Assembly: GCF_018326005.1 (NCBI RefSeq)
Contig: NZ_AP021903.1
Span: 2,110,001-2,174,000, forward strand
Reading direction: 5' to 3'
Origin: Pseudomonas sp. Seg1
Lineage (GTDB): Bacteria; Pseudomonadota; Gammaproteobacteria; Pseudomonadales; Pseudomonadaceae
Length of the DNA stretch: 64,000 nucleotides
In this document: one piece after another, positions 14,970-24,589 of the stretch
Layout of the letters: each line of letters starts with the position of its first letter
How positions within the stretch are numbered: position 1 is the stretch's first letter
Notes under the pieces: generated by a model
Databases searched by the model: none
What the model was told of the DNA's origin: nothing
The model's input: only the letters and a program-made list of their open reading frames with translations
Translations under genes and position numbers: made by a program

Positions 14970-17240
14970 ATGTCCGACCGTTTCGAACTCTTCCTCACTT
15001 GCCCTAAAGGCCTTGAAGGCCTGCTCATCGAGGAAGCCGTCGGGCTTGGCCTTGAAGAAGCCCGCGAGCACACTTCCGCCGTGCGTGGCATGGCAACCAT
15101 GGAAACCGCTTATCGCCTGTGCTTGTGGTCGCGTCTGGCCAACCGCGTGTTGCTGGTGCTCAAGCGTTTCCCGATGAAGGACGCTGAAGACCTGTACCAC
15201 GGCGTGCTCGACGTCGAGTGGCAGGATCACATGCTCAGCGATGGCACCCTGGCCGTCGAATTCAGTGGTCATGGCTCGGGCATCGACAACACCCACTTCG
15301 GCGCCTTGAAGGTCAAGGATGCCATCGTCGACAAGCTGCGCACCCCGCAAGGCGATCGCCCAAGCATCGACAAGCTCAATCCGGATCTGCGCATTCACCT
15401 GCGTCTGGATCGCGGCGAAGCGATTCTCTCCCTCGACCTCTCCGGCCACAGCCTGCACCAGCGTGGCTATCGCTTGCAGCAGGGCGCTGCGCCGCTGAAG
15501 GAAAACCTCGCGGCAGCGATTCTGATCCGCTCCGGCTGGCCGCGCATTGCTGCCGAAGGTGGCGCGCTGGCTGACCCAATGTGCGGTGTTGGTACGTTCC
15601 TCGTCGAAGCGGGCATGATCGCCGCCGACATGGCGCCGAACCTGCGTCGCGAGCAGTGGGGCTTCACCGCTTGGCTCGGTCACGTGCCGGCGCTGTGGAA
15701 AAAACTTCACGAAGAGGCTTCCCAGCGCGCCGCTGCCGGTCTGGCCAAGCCGCCGCTGTGGATTCGTGGTTACGAAGCCGACCCGCGCCTGATTCAACCG
15801 GGCCGCAACAACGTTGAACGTGCCGGTCTGAGCGAGTGGATCAAGATCTACCAGGGCGAAGTCGCGACCTTCGAGCCGCGCCCGGACCAGAACCAGAAAG
15901 GTCTGGTGATCTGCAACCCACCGTACGGCGAGCGTCTGGGTGACGAAGCCAGCCTGTTGTACCTCTACCAGAACCTCGGCGAGCGCCTGCGTCAGGCCTG
16001 CCTGAACTGGGAAGCGGCGGTATTCACCGGCGCGCCGGATCTGGGCAAGCGCATGGGCATCCGCAGCCACAAACAGTATTCGTTCTGGAACGGTGCGTTG
16101 CCGTGCAAGCTGCTGTTGATCAAAGTGCTGCCGGATCAGTTCGTCACCGGCGAGCGTCGTACCCCGGAGCAGCGTCAGGCCGAGCGTGAGCAAGCGGCTT
16201 ACGATCAGACTCCGGACGAGCCGCAAGAGCGCAAGTTCAACAAGAACGGCAACCCGATCAAACCGACGCCGGCCCCGGCGCCAGTGATCGAGCAGCCGCG
16301 CTTGAGCGAAGGCGGGCAGATGTTTGCCAATCGCCTGCAAAAGAATCTCAAGGCGATGGGCAAGTGGGTCAAGCGCGAAGGCATCGATTGCTACCGCGTC
16401 TACGATGCCGACATGCCGGAATATGCGATGGCGATCGATCTGTACCACGACTGGGTGCACGTTCAGGAATACGCCGCACCGAAGTCCATCGACCCGGAAA
16501 AAGCCTCGGCGCGCATGTTTGACGCACTGGCGGCGATTCCGCAGGCGTTGAACGTCGACAAGAGCCGCGTAGTGGTCAAGCGCCGCGAGCGCCAGAGCGG
16601 CACCAAGCAGTACGAGCGTCAGGCCGCGCAAGGCAAGTTCAATGAAGTCAGCGAGGGCGGCGTGAAGTTGCTGGTCAACCTCACCGATTACCTCGACACC
16701 GGTCTGTTCCTCGATCACCGGCCGATGCGCATGCGTATTCAGAAAGAGGCCGCCGGCAAACGCTTCCTCAATCTGTTCTGCTACACCGCGACGGCCAGTG
16801 TGCATGCAGCCAAGGGCGGCGCGCGCAGCACCACCAGCGTCGACCTGTCGAAAACCTACCTCGACTGGGCGCGCCGCAACCTGTCGTTGAACGGCTTCTC
16901 CGACAAGAACCGTCTGGAGCAGGGCGACGTGATGGCGTGGCTGGAGAGCAGTCGTGACGAATACGACCTGATCTTCATCGATCCGCCGACCTTCTCCAAT
17001 TCCAAGCGCATGGAAGGCATCTTCGACGTGCAGCGTGATCAGGTGCAGTTGATCGACCTGGCCATGGCGCGTCTGGCTCCGGGTGGCGTGCTGTACTTCT
17101 CCAACAACTTCCGCAAGTTCCAGTTGGAGGAAAACCTCGCCGAGCGTTATGCGGTCGAGGAAATCAGCGCGCAGACCATCGATCCGGATTTCGCGCGCAA
17201 CACCAAGATCCACCGCGCCTGGAAAATCACGGCTCGTTGA
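14970..17240 (+). CDS. rlmL: Bifunctional 23S rRNA methyltransferase RlmKL
   Basis: Methylates 23S rRNA at G2445 (N2) and G2069 (N7), E. coli numbering. 756 residues: THUMP domain (about 45-155), RlmL methyltransferase (about 165-385, with the catalytic NPPYGERL near 316), Pro/Lys-rich linker, and the RlmK methyltransferase (about 460-756, with FLNLFCYTATASV and FIDPPTFSNSKRM). The fused form is normal for gammaproteobacteria. A 787-codon antisense frame covers the gene but shows no recognisable protein features. Confidence 0.95.
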   Translation: MSDRFELFLTCPKGLEGLLIEEAVGLGLEEAREHTSAVRGMATMETAYRLCLWSRLANRVLLVLKRFPMKDAEDLYHGVLDVEWQDHMLSDGTLAVEFSGHGSGIDNTHFGALKVKDAIVDKLRTPQGDRPSIDKLNPDLRIHLRLDRGEAILSLDLSGHSLHQRGYRLQQGAAPLKENLAAAILIRSGWPRIAAEGGALADPMCGVGTFLVEAGMIAADMAPNLRREQWGFTAWLGHVPALWKKLHEEASQRAAAGLAKPPLWIRGYEADPRLIQPGRNNVERAGLSEWIKIYQGEVATFEPRPDQNQKGLVICNPPYGERLGDEASLLYLYQNLGERLRQACLNWEAAVFTGAPDLGKRMGIRSHKQYSFWNGALPCKLLLIKVLPDQFVTGERRTPEQRQAEREQAAYDQTPDEPQERKFNKNGNPIKPTPAPAPVIEQPRLSEGGQMFANRLQKNLKAMGKWVKREGIDCYRVYDADMPEYAMAIDLYHDWVHVQEYAAPKSIDPEKASARMFDALAAIPQALNVDKSRVVVKRRERQSGTKQYERQAAQGKFNEVSEGGVKLLVNLTDYLDTGLFLDHRPMRMRIQKEAAGKRFLNLFCYTATASVHAAKGGARSTTSVDLSKTYLDWARRNLSLNGFSDKNRLEQGDVMAWLESSRDEYDLIFIDPPTFSNSKRMEGIFDVQRDQVQLIDLAMARLAPGGVLYFSNNFRKFQLEENLAERYAVEEISAQTIDPDFARNTKIHRAWKITAR

Positions 17241-17254
17241 CACTCGGCAAAGTT

Positions 17255-17293
17255 GGATCCACAGAGCCTTGATTTTTAACGGCTCTTGGATCC
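17255..17293. repeat. Inverted repeat downstream of rlmL
   Basis: GGATCCaCAGAGCC and GGCTCTTGGATCC pair over 12 bases with one bulge and a 12-base loop. No T-run follows, so it is either a rho-independent terminator of poor type or an mRNA end structure. Confidence 0.55.
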
Positions 17294-17385
17294 GATCAGC
17301 GCTAGCCAAATTAATGGCTAATAGCTATAACTCACTCATGGCCAATGGGGGTATCCCCGAAATGCTGCTGTGGTGAGTTGCCCTT

Positions 17386-19767
17386 ATGTCGTTGCACCCC
17401 GTGCGCCCGAAGATTCTGGGTTTTATCAGCGAAGAAGTCTCGGCCTGGCTGGTCGCGATGCTGGTATTGCTCGCCGGCGGGATTCTCACGGGACTGCTCG
17501 CCTGGGCCACCTTCAATCAGTTTGAGCAGCAATTGCGTCAGCGCTTTCAACTGCTGGCCAATGAGCGTTACAGCCGCATCGAAGAACGCTTCCAGGATCA
17601 GGAGCAACGCCTCGACGGCTTGCGCCGCTTCTTCGCCAACTCCGAATCGGTGTCCCGCGCCGAATTCGATGGCTACACCCAACCTTTATTACTGCGTACC
17701 CAGGCCTATTCGTTTGCTTTGCGGGTCAGTGCTGCCGAGCGCGGCGCTTTTGAACAGCGCGTGCGAGAGGAAGGGCTGAGCACCTTTACCATTCGTGAAC
17801 TCAATGCACAGGGCGAGCTGCAACTGGCCGGCATGCGTGATGAATATGTGCCCGTGCTGTTCAGCCAGACGCAAAGTCGCCTCGGCTCGCCTTTGGGCTA
17901 TGACTTGCTGGCGCAACCGCTGCGTCGGGACACCCTCCAGCGTGCAGACAAGCTTGGTGGTCTGGCGGTGTCGCAACCGATGCATCTGGTGAGTATCGAG
18001 CCGTCCTACGCGCGCGGGGTGCTATTGGTTGCACCAGTGATGCGGGCTGGCCAGCAACAGTCGTTCGGCTACGTGATGGCGGTGATCAGCATGCGTCAGT
18101 TGCTGGCCGATGGCTTGCCGGATGCGTTTCATGACTACTTGTCCGTGCGCATTCTTGACCTGTCGACCAATGATCAGCATGAAGTATTGTTCGAATCCAC
18201 CAACGAGCCGGCGCTCAGTGATCTGGCGGCGACGCGGCTGGTGCGCATGGCCGATCACGACTATCAGGTCGATATCCTGCCCAGCGAAGCCTTTATGCAG
18301 GCCAATCACTCGTCGGTGGGCAGCGTGATCATTCTTGGCGGCTTGCTGAGTCTGCTGCTCAGCGCGTTGCTCTATGTGCTGGTCAGCCAGCGCCAGCGCG
18401 CCTTGCGCCTGGTCGAATTGCGCACGCAGGAACTGCACGAGCGTGAGCAGGAGTTGCGCGGCACCCACGGTCAACTGCGCGGGGTGCTGAATGCCGCGAC
18501 TCAAGTCGCGATCATCGCCACCGATTTGCGCGGGGTGATCAATACTTTCAACCCCGGCGCCGAACAGATGCTCGGCTACAGCAGTGCCGACGTCGTCGGC
18601 CACATGACACTGGAAAACCTGCACTTGCCAAGGGAGTTGAGCGCACGTTCTACGGAATTGAGTGCGCGGTACGGCAAGAGCATCCCGACCTGCCACGCGA
18701 TGCTGGTCGAGGGCGGTGAAGTCGGCGGTCACGAGGCTCGCGAGTGGACGCTGGTACGCAGCGATGGCAGCCACCTGCCAGTGAACATGCTCGCCACTCC
18801 GGTCCTCGATGAGCAGGGCCTGTGGGTCGGCCATCTGGCGATCTGTATCGACATCACCGAGCGCAAGCGCGTCCACGAGGCCCTGGCGGCGCGGGACGTG
18901 CTGCTGAAGAAACTCAGTGCTCACGTGCCTGGTGGCATCTACCAGTTCAAGATGGAATTCGACGGGCGCTTCAGCGTGATCTACGCCAGCGACGGCATCC
19001 GCGAGATCTACGAGCTGGAGCCGGACGTGCTGCTGCTCGACGCCGAGGCGATCTTTTCTCGCATCCACCCACAGGACATCACCCGCGTGCGCACCTCGAT
19101 TCGCGCCTCGGCGGACAACCTCAGCCCGTGGCGCGAGGAATACCGCGTGCAATTGCCCGAGCGCGGGCTGCGCTGGGTGCGTGGTGAGGCGACGCCGGAA
19201 GAGCTGCCCGGCGGCGGTGTGCTGTGGCATGGCTATATTTCGGATATTTCCGATCTGAAGCGGGTCGAGGAAGAACTTCGTGCGCTGTCAGTGACTGATT
19301 CGCTGACCGGTATTCACAACCGCCGCTATTTTCAGGAGCGCCTGACCACGGAAATGGCCCGGGTCGAGCGTGGCGGCGGGGAGTTGTCGGTGATCATGCT
19401 CGACATCGACCACTTCAAACGCATCAACGACCAGTACGGCCATGCCGTGGGCGACCGGGTGTTGCAAGCCGTGTGCGAGCGCATTGGCCATCGGCTGCGC
19501 CGTACCGATGTGTTTTGTCGTCTGGGCGGCGAAGAGTTCATGGTGCTGTGCCCGGACATCGACGGCGAACACGCGTACATGCTCGCGGTGGAGTTGTGGC
19601 AGGGGCTGCGCAGTGCGCCGGTGGATGTGGTCGGCGTGGTGACTGCGAGTTTCGGCATCGCCAGTTGGCGACCGGGGGAGGGCGCGGATTCGCTGCTGCT
19701 GCGCGCCGACTCGGGCGTGTACGCAGCCAAGCAGGGCGGGCGCGATCGGGTTGAGCAGATGAGCTGA
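17386..19767 (+). CDS. Diguanylate cyclase with CHASE and PAS sensor domains
   Basis: 793 residues. Transmembrane helix about 17-41, periplasmic CHASE domain about 60-280, second helix about 306-330, PAS about 360-490, second PAS about 505-625, and GGDEF about 630-793. The active site is GGEEF at 714-718 and the product-inhibition site RxxD is intact (RRTD, 705-708), so the enzyme should make c-di-GMP under feedback control. No EAL domain. The ligand of the CHASE domain cannot be told from sequence. Single gene following rlmL by 145 bases. Confidence 0.92.
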   Translation: MSLHPVRPKILGFISEEVSAWLVAMLVLLAGGILTGLLAWATFNQFEQQLRQRFQLLANERYSRIEERFQDQEQRLDGLRRFFANSESVSRAEFDGYTQPLLLRTQAYSFALRVSAAERGAFEQRVREEGLSTFTIRELNAQGELQLAGMRDEYVPVLFSQTQSRLGSPLGYDLLAQPLRRDTLQRADKLGGLAVSQPMHLVSIEPSYARGVLLVAPVMRAGQQQSFGYVMAVISMRQLLADGLPDAFHDYLSVRILDLSTNDQHEVLFESTNEPALSDLAATRLVRMADHDYQVDILPSEAFMQANHSSVGSVIILGGLLSLLLSALLYVLVSQRQRALRLVELRTQELHEREQELRGTHGQLRGVLNAATQVAIIATDLRGVINTFNPGAEQMLGYSSADVVGHMTLENLHLPRELSARSTELSARYGKSIPTCHAMLVEGGEVGGHEAREWTLVRSDGSHLPVNMLATPVLDEQGLWVGHLAICIDITERKRVHEALAARDVLLKKLSAHVPGGIYQFKMEFDGRFSVIYASDGIREIYELEPDVLLLDAEAIFSRIHPQDITRVRTSIRASADNLSPWREEYRVQLPERGLRWVRGEATPEELPGGGVLWHGYISDISDLKRVEEELRALSVTDSLTGIHNRRYFQERLTTEMARVERGGGELSVIMLDIDHFKRINDQYGHAVGDRVLQAVCERIGHRLRRTDVFCRLGGEEFMVLCPDIDGEHAYMLAVELWQGLRSAPVDVVGVVTASFGIASWRPGEGADSLLLRADSGVYAAKQGGRDRVEQMS

Positions 19768-19785
19768 CATTCAATACACCACAAA

Positions 19786-19879
19786 CCTGTGGGAGCTGGC
19801 TTGCCAGCGATAGCGTCATTTCAGTCAGCATCTTCGGTGACTGACATAGCGCTATCGCTGGCAAGCCAGCTCCCACAGG
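19786..19879. repeat. REP pair (GGGAGCTGGCTTGCCAGCGA family)
   Basis: Two inverted copies of CTGTGGGAGCTGGCTTGCCA flank a spacer that itself contains a short inverted repeat. It lies between the convergent diguanylate cyclase and dacB genes. Confidence 0.85.
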
Positions 19880-19904
19880 GTTTTGTGGAGTTGCTTGAAC
19901 CGCG

Positions 19905-21365
19905 TTACAGAACCGAAGCTGTCTGCGCCAGTTTTGGCTGCTTATACAGATCCAGCAGCACCTGATCCAGCACCGACGACGCCCCAAACGGCGCCTTGTC
20001 ATTGAGGATCGCCACCACCGCCCAGGTGTTGCCATTCACATCACGGCTGAAGCCGGCGATCGCGCGCACGGTGTTCAGGGTGCCGGTCTTGACGTGAGCT
20101 TCGCCGCGCATCGCGGTGGTCTTCAGGCGTTTGCGCATGGTGCCGTCGGTGCCGGCAATCGGCAGCGAGCTGATGTATTCGGCGGCGTACGGGCTGTGCC
20201 AGGCGGCTTGCAGCATGCTGGCCATCTCACGGGCGCTGACGCGTTCGGCGCGGGACAGGCCGGAGCCGTTCTCCATCACCAGATGCGGCGCGGTAATGCC
20301 TTTGCGTGCCAGCCACTGACGTACCACTCGCTGCGCGGCCTTGGCGTCGTCACCGTCGGCATCGTTGCGGAATTTCTGACCGAGGCTCAGGAACAGCTGC
20401 TGGGCCATGGTGTTGTTACTGTATTTGTTGATGTCGCGGATGATCTCGGCCAGATCCGGCGAGTAGGCGCGGGCCAGCAGTTTGGCGTTATTCGGCGTCG
20501 AGGCGAGACGATCCTTGCCCTGGATGCTGCCACCCAGTTCCTTCCAGATCGCCCGCACGGCGCCGGCGGTGTAAGTCGCGTGATCAAGCAGCGACAGGTA
20601 AGTCTGTGAGCTGCAGCCATCGCCCAACTGGCCGGCGACGGTGACGGTCATGCTGCCGTCGGCTTGCGCCACCGGGTTGTAGCGCACGCCGCCGGTGCAT
20701 TGTTTGGAGTTCAACGCCTTGACGGTGTTTTCGATGCGGATGTTGGCAATCGGCGGTTCTACCGAGATCAACACCCGACCACCGTCGTTACGCGCGACAA
20801 AACGCAGAGCCTTGAGGTTGACCAGCAGCGAATCCGGTTTGACCAGGAACGGCTTGTTCTCGTCGTTGCCGTCGTCATTGAATTCCGGCAGTTGCGGCTG
20901 CACGAAGAAGCTGCGGTCCAGCACCAGATCACCGGTTATCTGGGTCACGCCGTTGGCGCGCAGGTCGCGCATCAGCAGCCAGAGTTTTTCCATGTTCAGC
21001 TTTGGATCGCCGCCACCCTTGAGGTAGAGGTTGCCGTTGAGGATGCCGCCGCTCAGGTCGCCATCGGTGTAGAACTCGGTTTTCCACTGATGGTTGGGAC
21101 CGAGCATCTCCAGCGCCGCATAGGTGGTGACCAGTTTCATGGTCGAGGCCGGGTTGACCGATACGTCGGCGTTGTACACGGTCGCGGTGCCCGGGCCATC
21201 CAGCGGCACCATCACCAGCGACAGGGCAGTCGGCTGCAGCTTGCTCGCCTTGAGGGCTTTTTCGACGTTGGGGGTGAGAGAAGTATTGATGGTGGCAGCG
21301 GAGACAGGCAGGGCCAGAGGGAGAAGAAGGCCGGCCAGAAAAAGTGGACGCAACGATTTGATCAT
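19905..21365 (-). CDS. dacB: D-alanyl-D-alanine carboxypeptidase/endopeptidase (PBP4 type)
   Basis: Periplasmic S13-family enzyme that trims or cleaves peptidoglycan crosslinks; 486 residues. Signal peptide about 1-23 (FLAGLLLPLALPVSA). Active-site motifs: S74-T-M-K77 in NPASTMK, SNN in KYSNNTMAQ, and KTG in HVKTGTLN. Start at 21365 gives a standard signal peptide; the upstream frame extension would spoil it. Single gene, divergent from yggL. Confidence 0.94.
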   Translation of the reverse strand: MIKSLRPLFLAGLLLPLALPVSAATINTSLTPNVEKALKASKLQPTALSLVMVPLDGPGTATVYNADVSVNPASTMKLVTTYAALEMLGPNHQWKTEFYTDGDLSGGILNGNLYLKGGGDPKLNMEKLWLLMRDLRANGVTQITGDLVLDRSFFVQPQLPEFNDDGNDENKPFLVKPDSLLVNLKALRFVARNDGGRVLISVEPPIANIRIENTVKALNSKQCTGGVRYNPVAQADGSMTVTVAGQLGDGCSSQTYLSLLDHATYTAGAVRAIWKELGGSIQGKDRLASTPNNAKLLARAYSPDLAEIIRDINKYSNNTMAQQLFLSLGQKFRNDADGDDAKAAQRVVRQWLARKGITAPHLVMENGSGLSRAERVSAREMASMLQAAWHSPYAAEYISSLPIAGTDGTMRKRLKTTAMRGEAHVKTGTLNTVRAIAGFSRDVNGNTWAVVAILNDKAPFGASSVLDQVLLDLYKQPKLAQTASVL

Positions 21366-21598
21366 AAGAAATAAAACCCTGCAAAAGAGGGGAAAAATAA
21401 CGAGGACATGGATGAAAAAGCCCTCAGTGGTCACGAAAGTGTCGGCATTATGCCCCAAGGTGTAACCGCTTGTGCCGTCCCCGGGTGGCTAATCCGTGAT
21501 TTTTTTACAGGCGGTCGGCTGCGCAGTCCAGAGAATCGGGCAATTGACCGCTTAAACTGGTAAAGTGCCGGCCGTTATTACTTAAGAGGATTGTTCCA

Positions 21599-21943
21599 AT
21601 GGCGACTAACCGTTCCCAGCGTCTGCGCAAAAAACTGTGCGTTGATGAATTTCAAGAGCTGGGTTTCGAACTGAACCTGGACTTCAAAGAAGACTTGTCC
21701 GAAGAAGCCATTGACGCTTTCCTCGAAGCCTTCATCAAAGAAGCCATGGAAGCCAACGGTCTGGGTTATGTAGGCGGCGACGACTTCGGTCTGGTTTGCC
21801 TGCAGAAGCGTGGCTCGGTCAACGAAGAGCAGCGCGCTGCCGTTGAAGCCTGGCTGAAAAACCGTTCCGAGCTGACCAAGGCTGAAATCAGCCCGCTGCT
21901 GGACGTTTGGTATCCGGAAAAGCCGATCAACGCGGCTAAGTGA
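21599..21943 (+). CDS. yggL: YggL family ribosome-associated protein
   Basis: 114 residues of the YggL/DUF469 family, which in E. coli binds the 50S subunit. RSQRLRKKLCVDEFQELGF near the N-terminus is typical. An AAGAGGA ribosome site precedes the ATG. Single gene ended by a bidirectional terminator. Confidence 0.9.
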   Translation: MATNRSQRLRKKLCVDEFQELGFELNLDFKEDLSEEAIDAFLEAFIKEAMEANGLGYVGGDDFGLVCLQKRGSVNEEQRAAVEAWLKNRSELTKAEISPLLDVWYPEKPINAAK

Positions 21944-21948
21944 TACTG

Positions 21949-21981
21949 AAAAAAACGGCGACCTGAGGGTCGCCGTTTTTT
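21949..21981. terminator. Bidirectional terminator between yggL and benE
   Basis: AAAAAACGGCGACC and GGTCGCCGTTTTTT form an A/T-flanked hairpin that ends yggL on the plus strand and, overlapping its stop, the transporter gene on the minus strand. Confidence 0.88.
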
Positions 21982-23177
21982 TATGCCTGCGCTTTACGCC
22001 AGTTCAGAATCAGCAGCGTCAAAACCCCCGCGACAATCCCCCAAAACGCCGAGCCGATGGAAAACAGCGTCAACCCCGACGCCGTCACCATAAAGGTAAT
22101 CAACGCCGCTTCGCGTTCCTTCACTTCGGTCATGGCAATGCTCAAGCCATTGATGATCGAACCAAACAGCGCCAATGCGGCAATCGACAGCACCAGTTCC
22201 TTCGGCAACGCGGCGAACAACGCCGCCAATGTGGCGCCGAACACCCCGGCAATCCCGTAGAAAATCCCGCACCACACCGCTGCGGTGTAACGTTTGTTGC
22301 GGTCTTCATGGGCGTGTGGCCCGGTGCAGATGGCTGCACTGATGGCCGCGAGGTTGATGCCGTGGGAGCCGAACGGCGCCAGTAACAGCGAGGCGATGCC
22401 GGTGGTGGTGATCAGCGGCGATGCCGGCACGTTATAGCCGTCGGCGCGCAGGACGGCGATGCCGGGCATGTTCTGCGAGGTCATCGCCACCACGAACAAC
22501 GGAATGCCGATGCTGATGGTCGCTGCCAGCGAGAAGTGCGGAGTAGTCCACACCGGTGTCGCCACCTCCAGGTGGAAACCGCTGAAATCCAGCAGGCCCA
22601 TAAAGCCCGACAGCGCGGTGCCGATCAGCAGTGCAGCTAGCACGGCATAGCGTGGCGACAGGCGTTTGATCAGCAGATAAGTGAAGAACATCCCCAGCAC
22701 CAGACCGGTGCGGTGTTGCGCGGCGACGAAAATTTCACTGCCTATCTTGAACAGAATCCCCGCCAATAATGCCGCCGCCAGCGATGCCGGGATCTTTTTC
22801 ACCAAACGTTCAAAACTGCCTGTCAGCCCGCAGATCGTCACCAGCACGGCGCAAGTGACATAGGCACCGATGGCTTCGCCGTAACTGACGCCGCCAAGAC
22901 TGGTGATCAGCAATGCGGCGCCGGGTGTCGACCAGGCGATGGTGATGGGTGTGCGATAGCGCAGCGATAGGCCGATGGAGCATACCGCCATGCCGATCGA
23001 AATCGCCCATATCCACGAGGAAATCTGCCCGCTGGTCAGGCCCGCCGCTTGCCCGGCCTGGAACATCAGCACCAGTGAACTGGTGTAGCCGGTCATCATC
23101 GCAATGAAACCGGCGACGATGGCCGAAGGCGATGTGTCGGAAAAGGGACGCAGTTGAGTGTGCGTGGCGTCGTTCAT
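21981..23177 (-). CDS. benE: BenE family membrane transporter
   Basis: 398-residue inner membrane protein of the BenE/YdcO group of benzoate/proton symporters, with about eleven or twelve hydrophobic segments and the FGSHGINLAAISAAICTG segment typical of the family. No benzoate degradation genes are nearby, so the substrate may not be benzoate. A GntR/FCD regulator is encoded divergently about 350 bases away and could control it; a REP element lies between them. Confidence 0.85.
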   Translation of the reverse strand: MNDATHTQLRPFSDTSPSAIVAGFIAMMTGYTSSLVLMFQAGQAAGLTSGQISSWIWAISIGMAVCSIGLSLRYRTPITIAWSTPGAALLITSLGGVSYGEAIGAYVTCAVLVTICGLTGSFERLVKKIPASLAAALLAGILFKIGSEIFVAAQHRTGLVLGMFFTYLLIKRLSPRYAVLAALLIGTALSGFMGLLDFSGFHLEVATPVWTTPHFSLAATISIGIPLFVVAMTSQNMPGIAVLRADGYNVPASPLITTTGIASLLLAPFGSHGINLAAISAAICTGPHAHEDRNKRYTAAVWCGIFYGIAGVFGATLAALFAALPKELVLSIAALALFGSIINGLSIAMTEVKEREAALITFMVTASGLTLFSIGSAFWGIVAGVLTLLILNWRKAQA

Positions 23178-23228
23178 GACGGCGGTGTTCCTTATGCGGA
23201 TGAAGATGTCCCCTGTGACGCAAACCCT

Positions 23229-23319
23229 TGTGGGAGCGAGCCTGCTCGCGAAAGCGGTGTGTCAGTCAACATTCATATTGAATGTGAAATGGTTTTCGCG
23301 AGCAGGCTCGCTCCCACAG
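23229..23319. repeat. REP pair (GAGCGAGCCTGCTCGCGAA family)
   Basis: TGTGGGAGCGAGCCTGCTCG and its inverted copy flank about 40 bases containing a small CATTCATATTGAATG palindrome. Located upstream of benE. Confidence 0.85.
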
Positions 23320-23428
23320 GAATTGTGCGCTGAAGGCGGATTCTGTGATCAAGCCTAAACTCAATCGTAACGGATCGTTGCAATACAGCCGTGGTCACAA
23401 ACAGCCATACAGTCGTGTTGCCACCATC

Positions 23429-23440
23429 CATTGTGTACAA
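23429..23440. promoter_or_regulatory. Candidate GntR-family operator
   Basis: ATTGT-GT-ACAAT palindrome about 95 bases before the GntR gene. FCD-type GntR regulators often bind palindromes of this size, so autoregulation is plausible. Confidence 0.35.
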
Positions 23441-23533
23441 TCGCGCTGTTTTTTACGCGATACTTGCCAGCGACCTACTGTGCCGTATTACAGTCACGGT
23501 CTATTCGCCGCAGTTCTTCCGACTCGAGTGCCC

Positions 23534-24298
23534 ATGAACGAACAGTTGCAACCCCTCAAGAAACAACCGCGAGCAGGCAAAGCCGGCCGCAGCGGAACCC
23601 AGGACGATATTGTCTACGCGCATATCTTCGAGGCCATCCTCGAGCAGCGTCTGGCGCCCGGCACCAAGTTGAGCGAAGAAGCGCTGGGGGAAATTTTCGG
23701 GGTCAGCCGCACCATCATTCGCCGCGCCTTGTCGCGTCTGGCCCATGAGGGCGTCGTGCTGTTGCGGCCGAACCGTGGCGCCGTCGTCGCCAGCCCGAGC
23801 GTTGAAGAAGCACGCCAGGTGTTCATGGCCCGCCGTCTGGTCGAGCGCGCGATCACTGAACTGGCCGTGCTGCACGCCACTGCCGAACAGATTGCCGAAC
23901 TGCGGCAGATGGTCAACGATGAGCGCGACAGTTTCTCGCGTGGTGATCGTGGCGCCGGTATTCGCCTGTCGGGTGAATTTCACCTGAAGCTCGCTGAAGC
24001 GGCAAAAAACGCCCCGCTGATCAGCTTCCAGCGCAGCCTGGTCTCGCAAACTTCGCTGATCATTGCCCAGTATGAAAGCGGCAACCGTTCGCATTGCTCC
24101 TATGACGAGCACACCCAGTTGATCGACGCGATCGAGAAACGTGACGGTGAGTTGGCGGTGAATCTGATGATGCATCACATGGATCACATCGACAGCAAGC
24201 TCAACCTCGACGAGGAAGGCGCGTCCGATGATCTGCATGCGGTGTTCTCGCATTTGTTGCAGACCAAGAAGCCGGGGCGTCCTGCGGCGAAACTCTAA
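23534..24298 (+). CDS. GntR/FCD family transcriptional regulator
   Basis: 254 residues: N-terminal winged helix-turn-helix (about 35-100, LSEEALGEIFGVSRTIIRRALSRLAHEG split over two motifs) and a C-terminal all-helical FCD ligand domain (about 110-235, with the D/H/H metal-site pattern around EFHLKLAEAA and MMHHMDHI). Start at 23534 chosen because the N-terminal extension from 23345 reads through the promoter region and is not protein-like. Lies between benE (divergent) and the purine cluster (convergent with guaD). It may regulate either; the sequence does not decide. Confidence 0.87.
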   Translation: MNEQLQPLKKQPRAGKAGRSGTQDDIVYAHIFEAILEQRLAPGTKLSEEALGEIFGVSRTIIRRALSRLAHEGVVLLRPNRGAVVASPSVEEARQVFMARRLVERAITELAVLHATAEQIAELRQMVNDERDSFSRGDRGAGIRLSGEFHLKLAEAAKNAPLISFQRSLVSQTSLIIAQYESGNRSHCSYDEHTQLIDAIEKRDGELAVNLMMHHMDHIDSKLNLDEEGASDDLHAVFSHLLQTKKPGRPAAKL

Positions 24299-24317
24299 GT
24301 CAGACCGAGTTGGCCCA

Positions 24318-24407
24318 ATCGCTGGCAAGCCAGCTCCCACAGGATGTGTGGTGTAGTGCAAATGGGTAAACACCACAAAAAACTGTGGGAGCTGGCTTGC
24401 CAGCGAT
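24318..24407. repeat. REP pair (GGGAGCTGGCTTGCCAGCGA family)
   Basis: ATCGCTGGCAAGCCAGCTCC and its inverted copy flank about 40 bases, just after the GntR gene. Confidence 0.85.
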
Positions 24408-24424
24408 AGCGATCTGACAGGCAA

Positions 24425-24463
24425 TAAAAATCCCCCAGGCTGAAAAGCTCTGGGGGATTTTTT
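24425..24463. terminator. Bidirectional terminator between GntR gene and guaD
   Basis: AAAAATCCCCCAG and CTGGGGGATTTTT-type arms around a 12-base loop, with A and T runs on both sides. Confidence 0.8.
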
Positions 24464-24473
24464 ATGCCTGCCT

Positions 24474-24574
24474 GATCGTTCCCACGCTCTGCGTGGAATG
24501 CAGCCCGTGACGCTCCGCGTCACTGGACGCGGAGCGTCCCCAGAGGCATTCCCACGCGGAGCGTGGGAACGATC
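24474..24574. repeat. Compound inverted repeat (CGTTCCCACGC family)
   Basis: Outer arms GATCGTTCCCACGC enclose inner arms around GACGCTCCGCGTC. Located just downstream of guaD. Confidence 0.8.
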
Positions 24575-24589
24575 ATGTGTCGGGAAAAC

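Noticed and set aside
14946..17309. 787-codon open frame on the minus strand opposite rlmL
   Set aside because: It exactly mirrors a long GC-rich gene, has no recognisable motifs and no ribosome site; antisense frames stay open because of codon bias.
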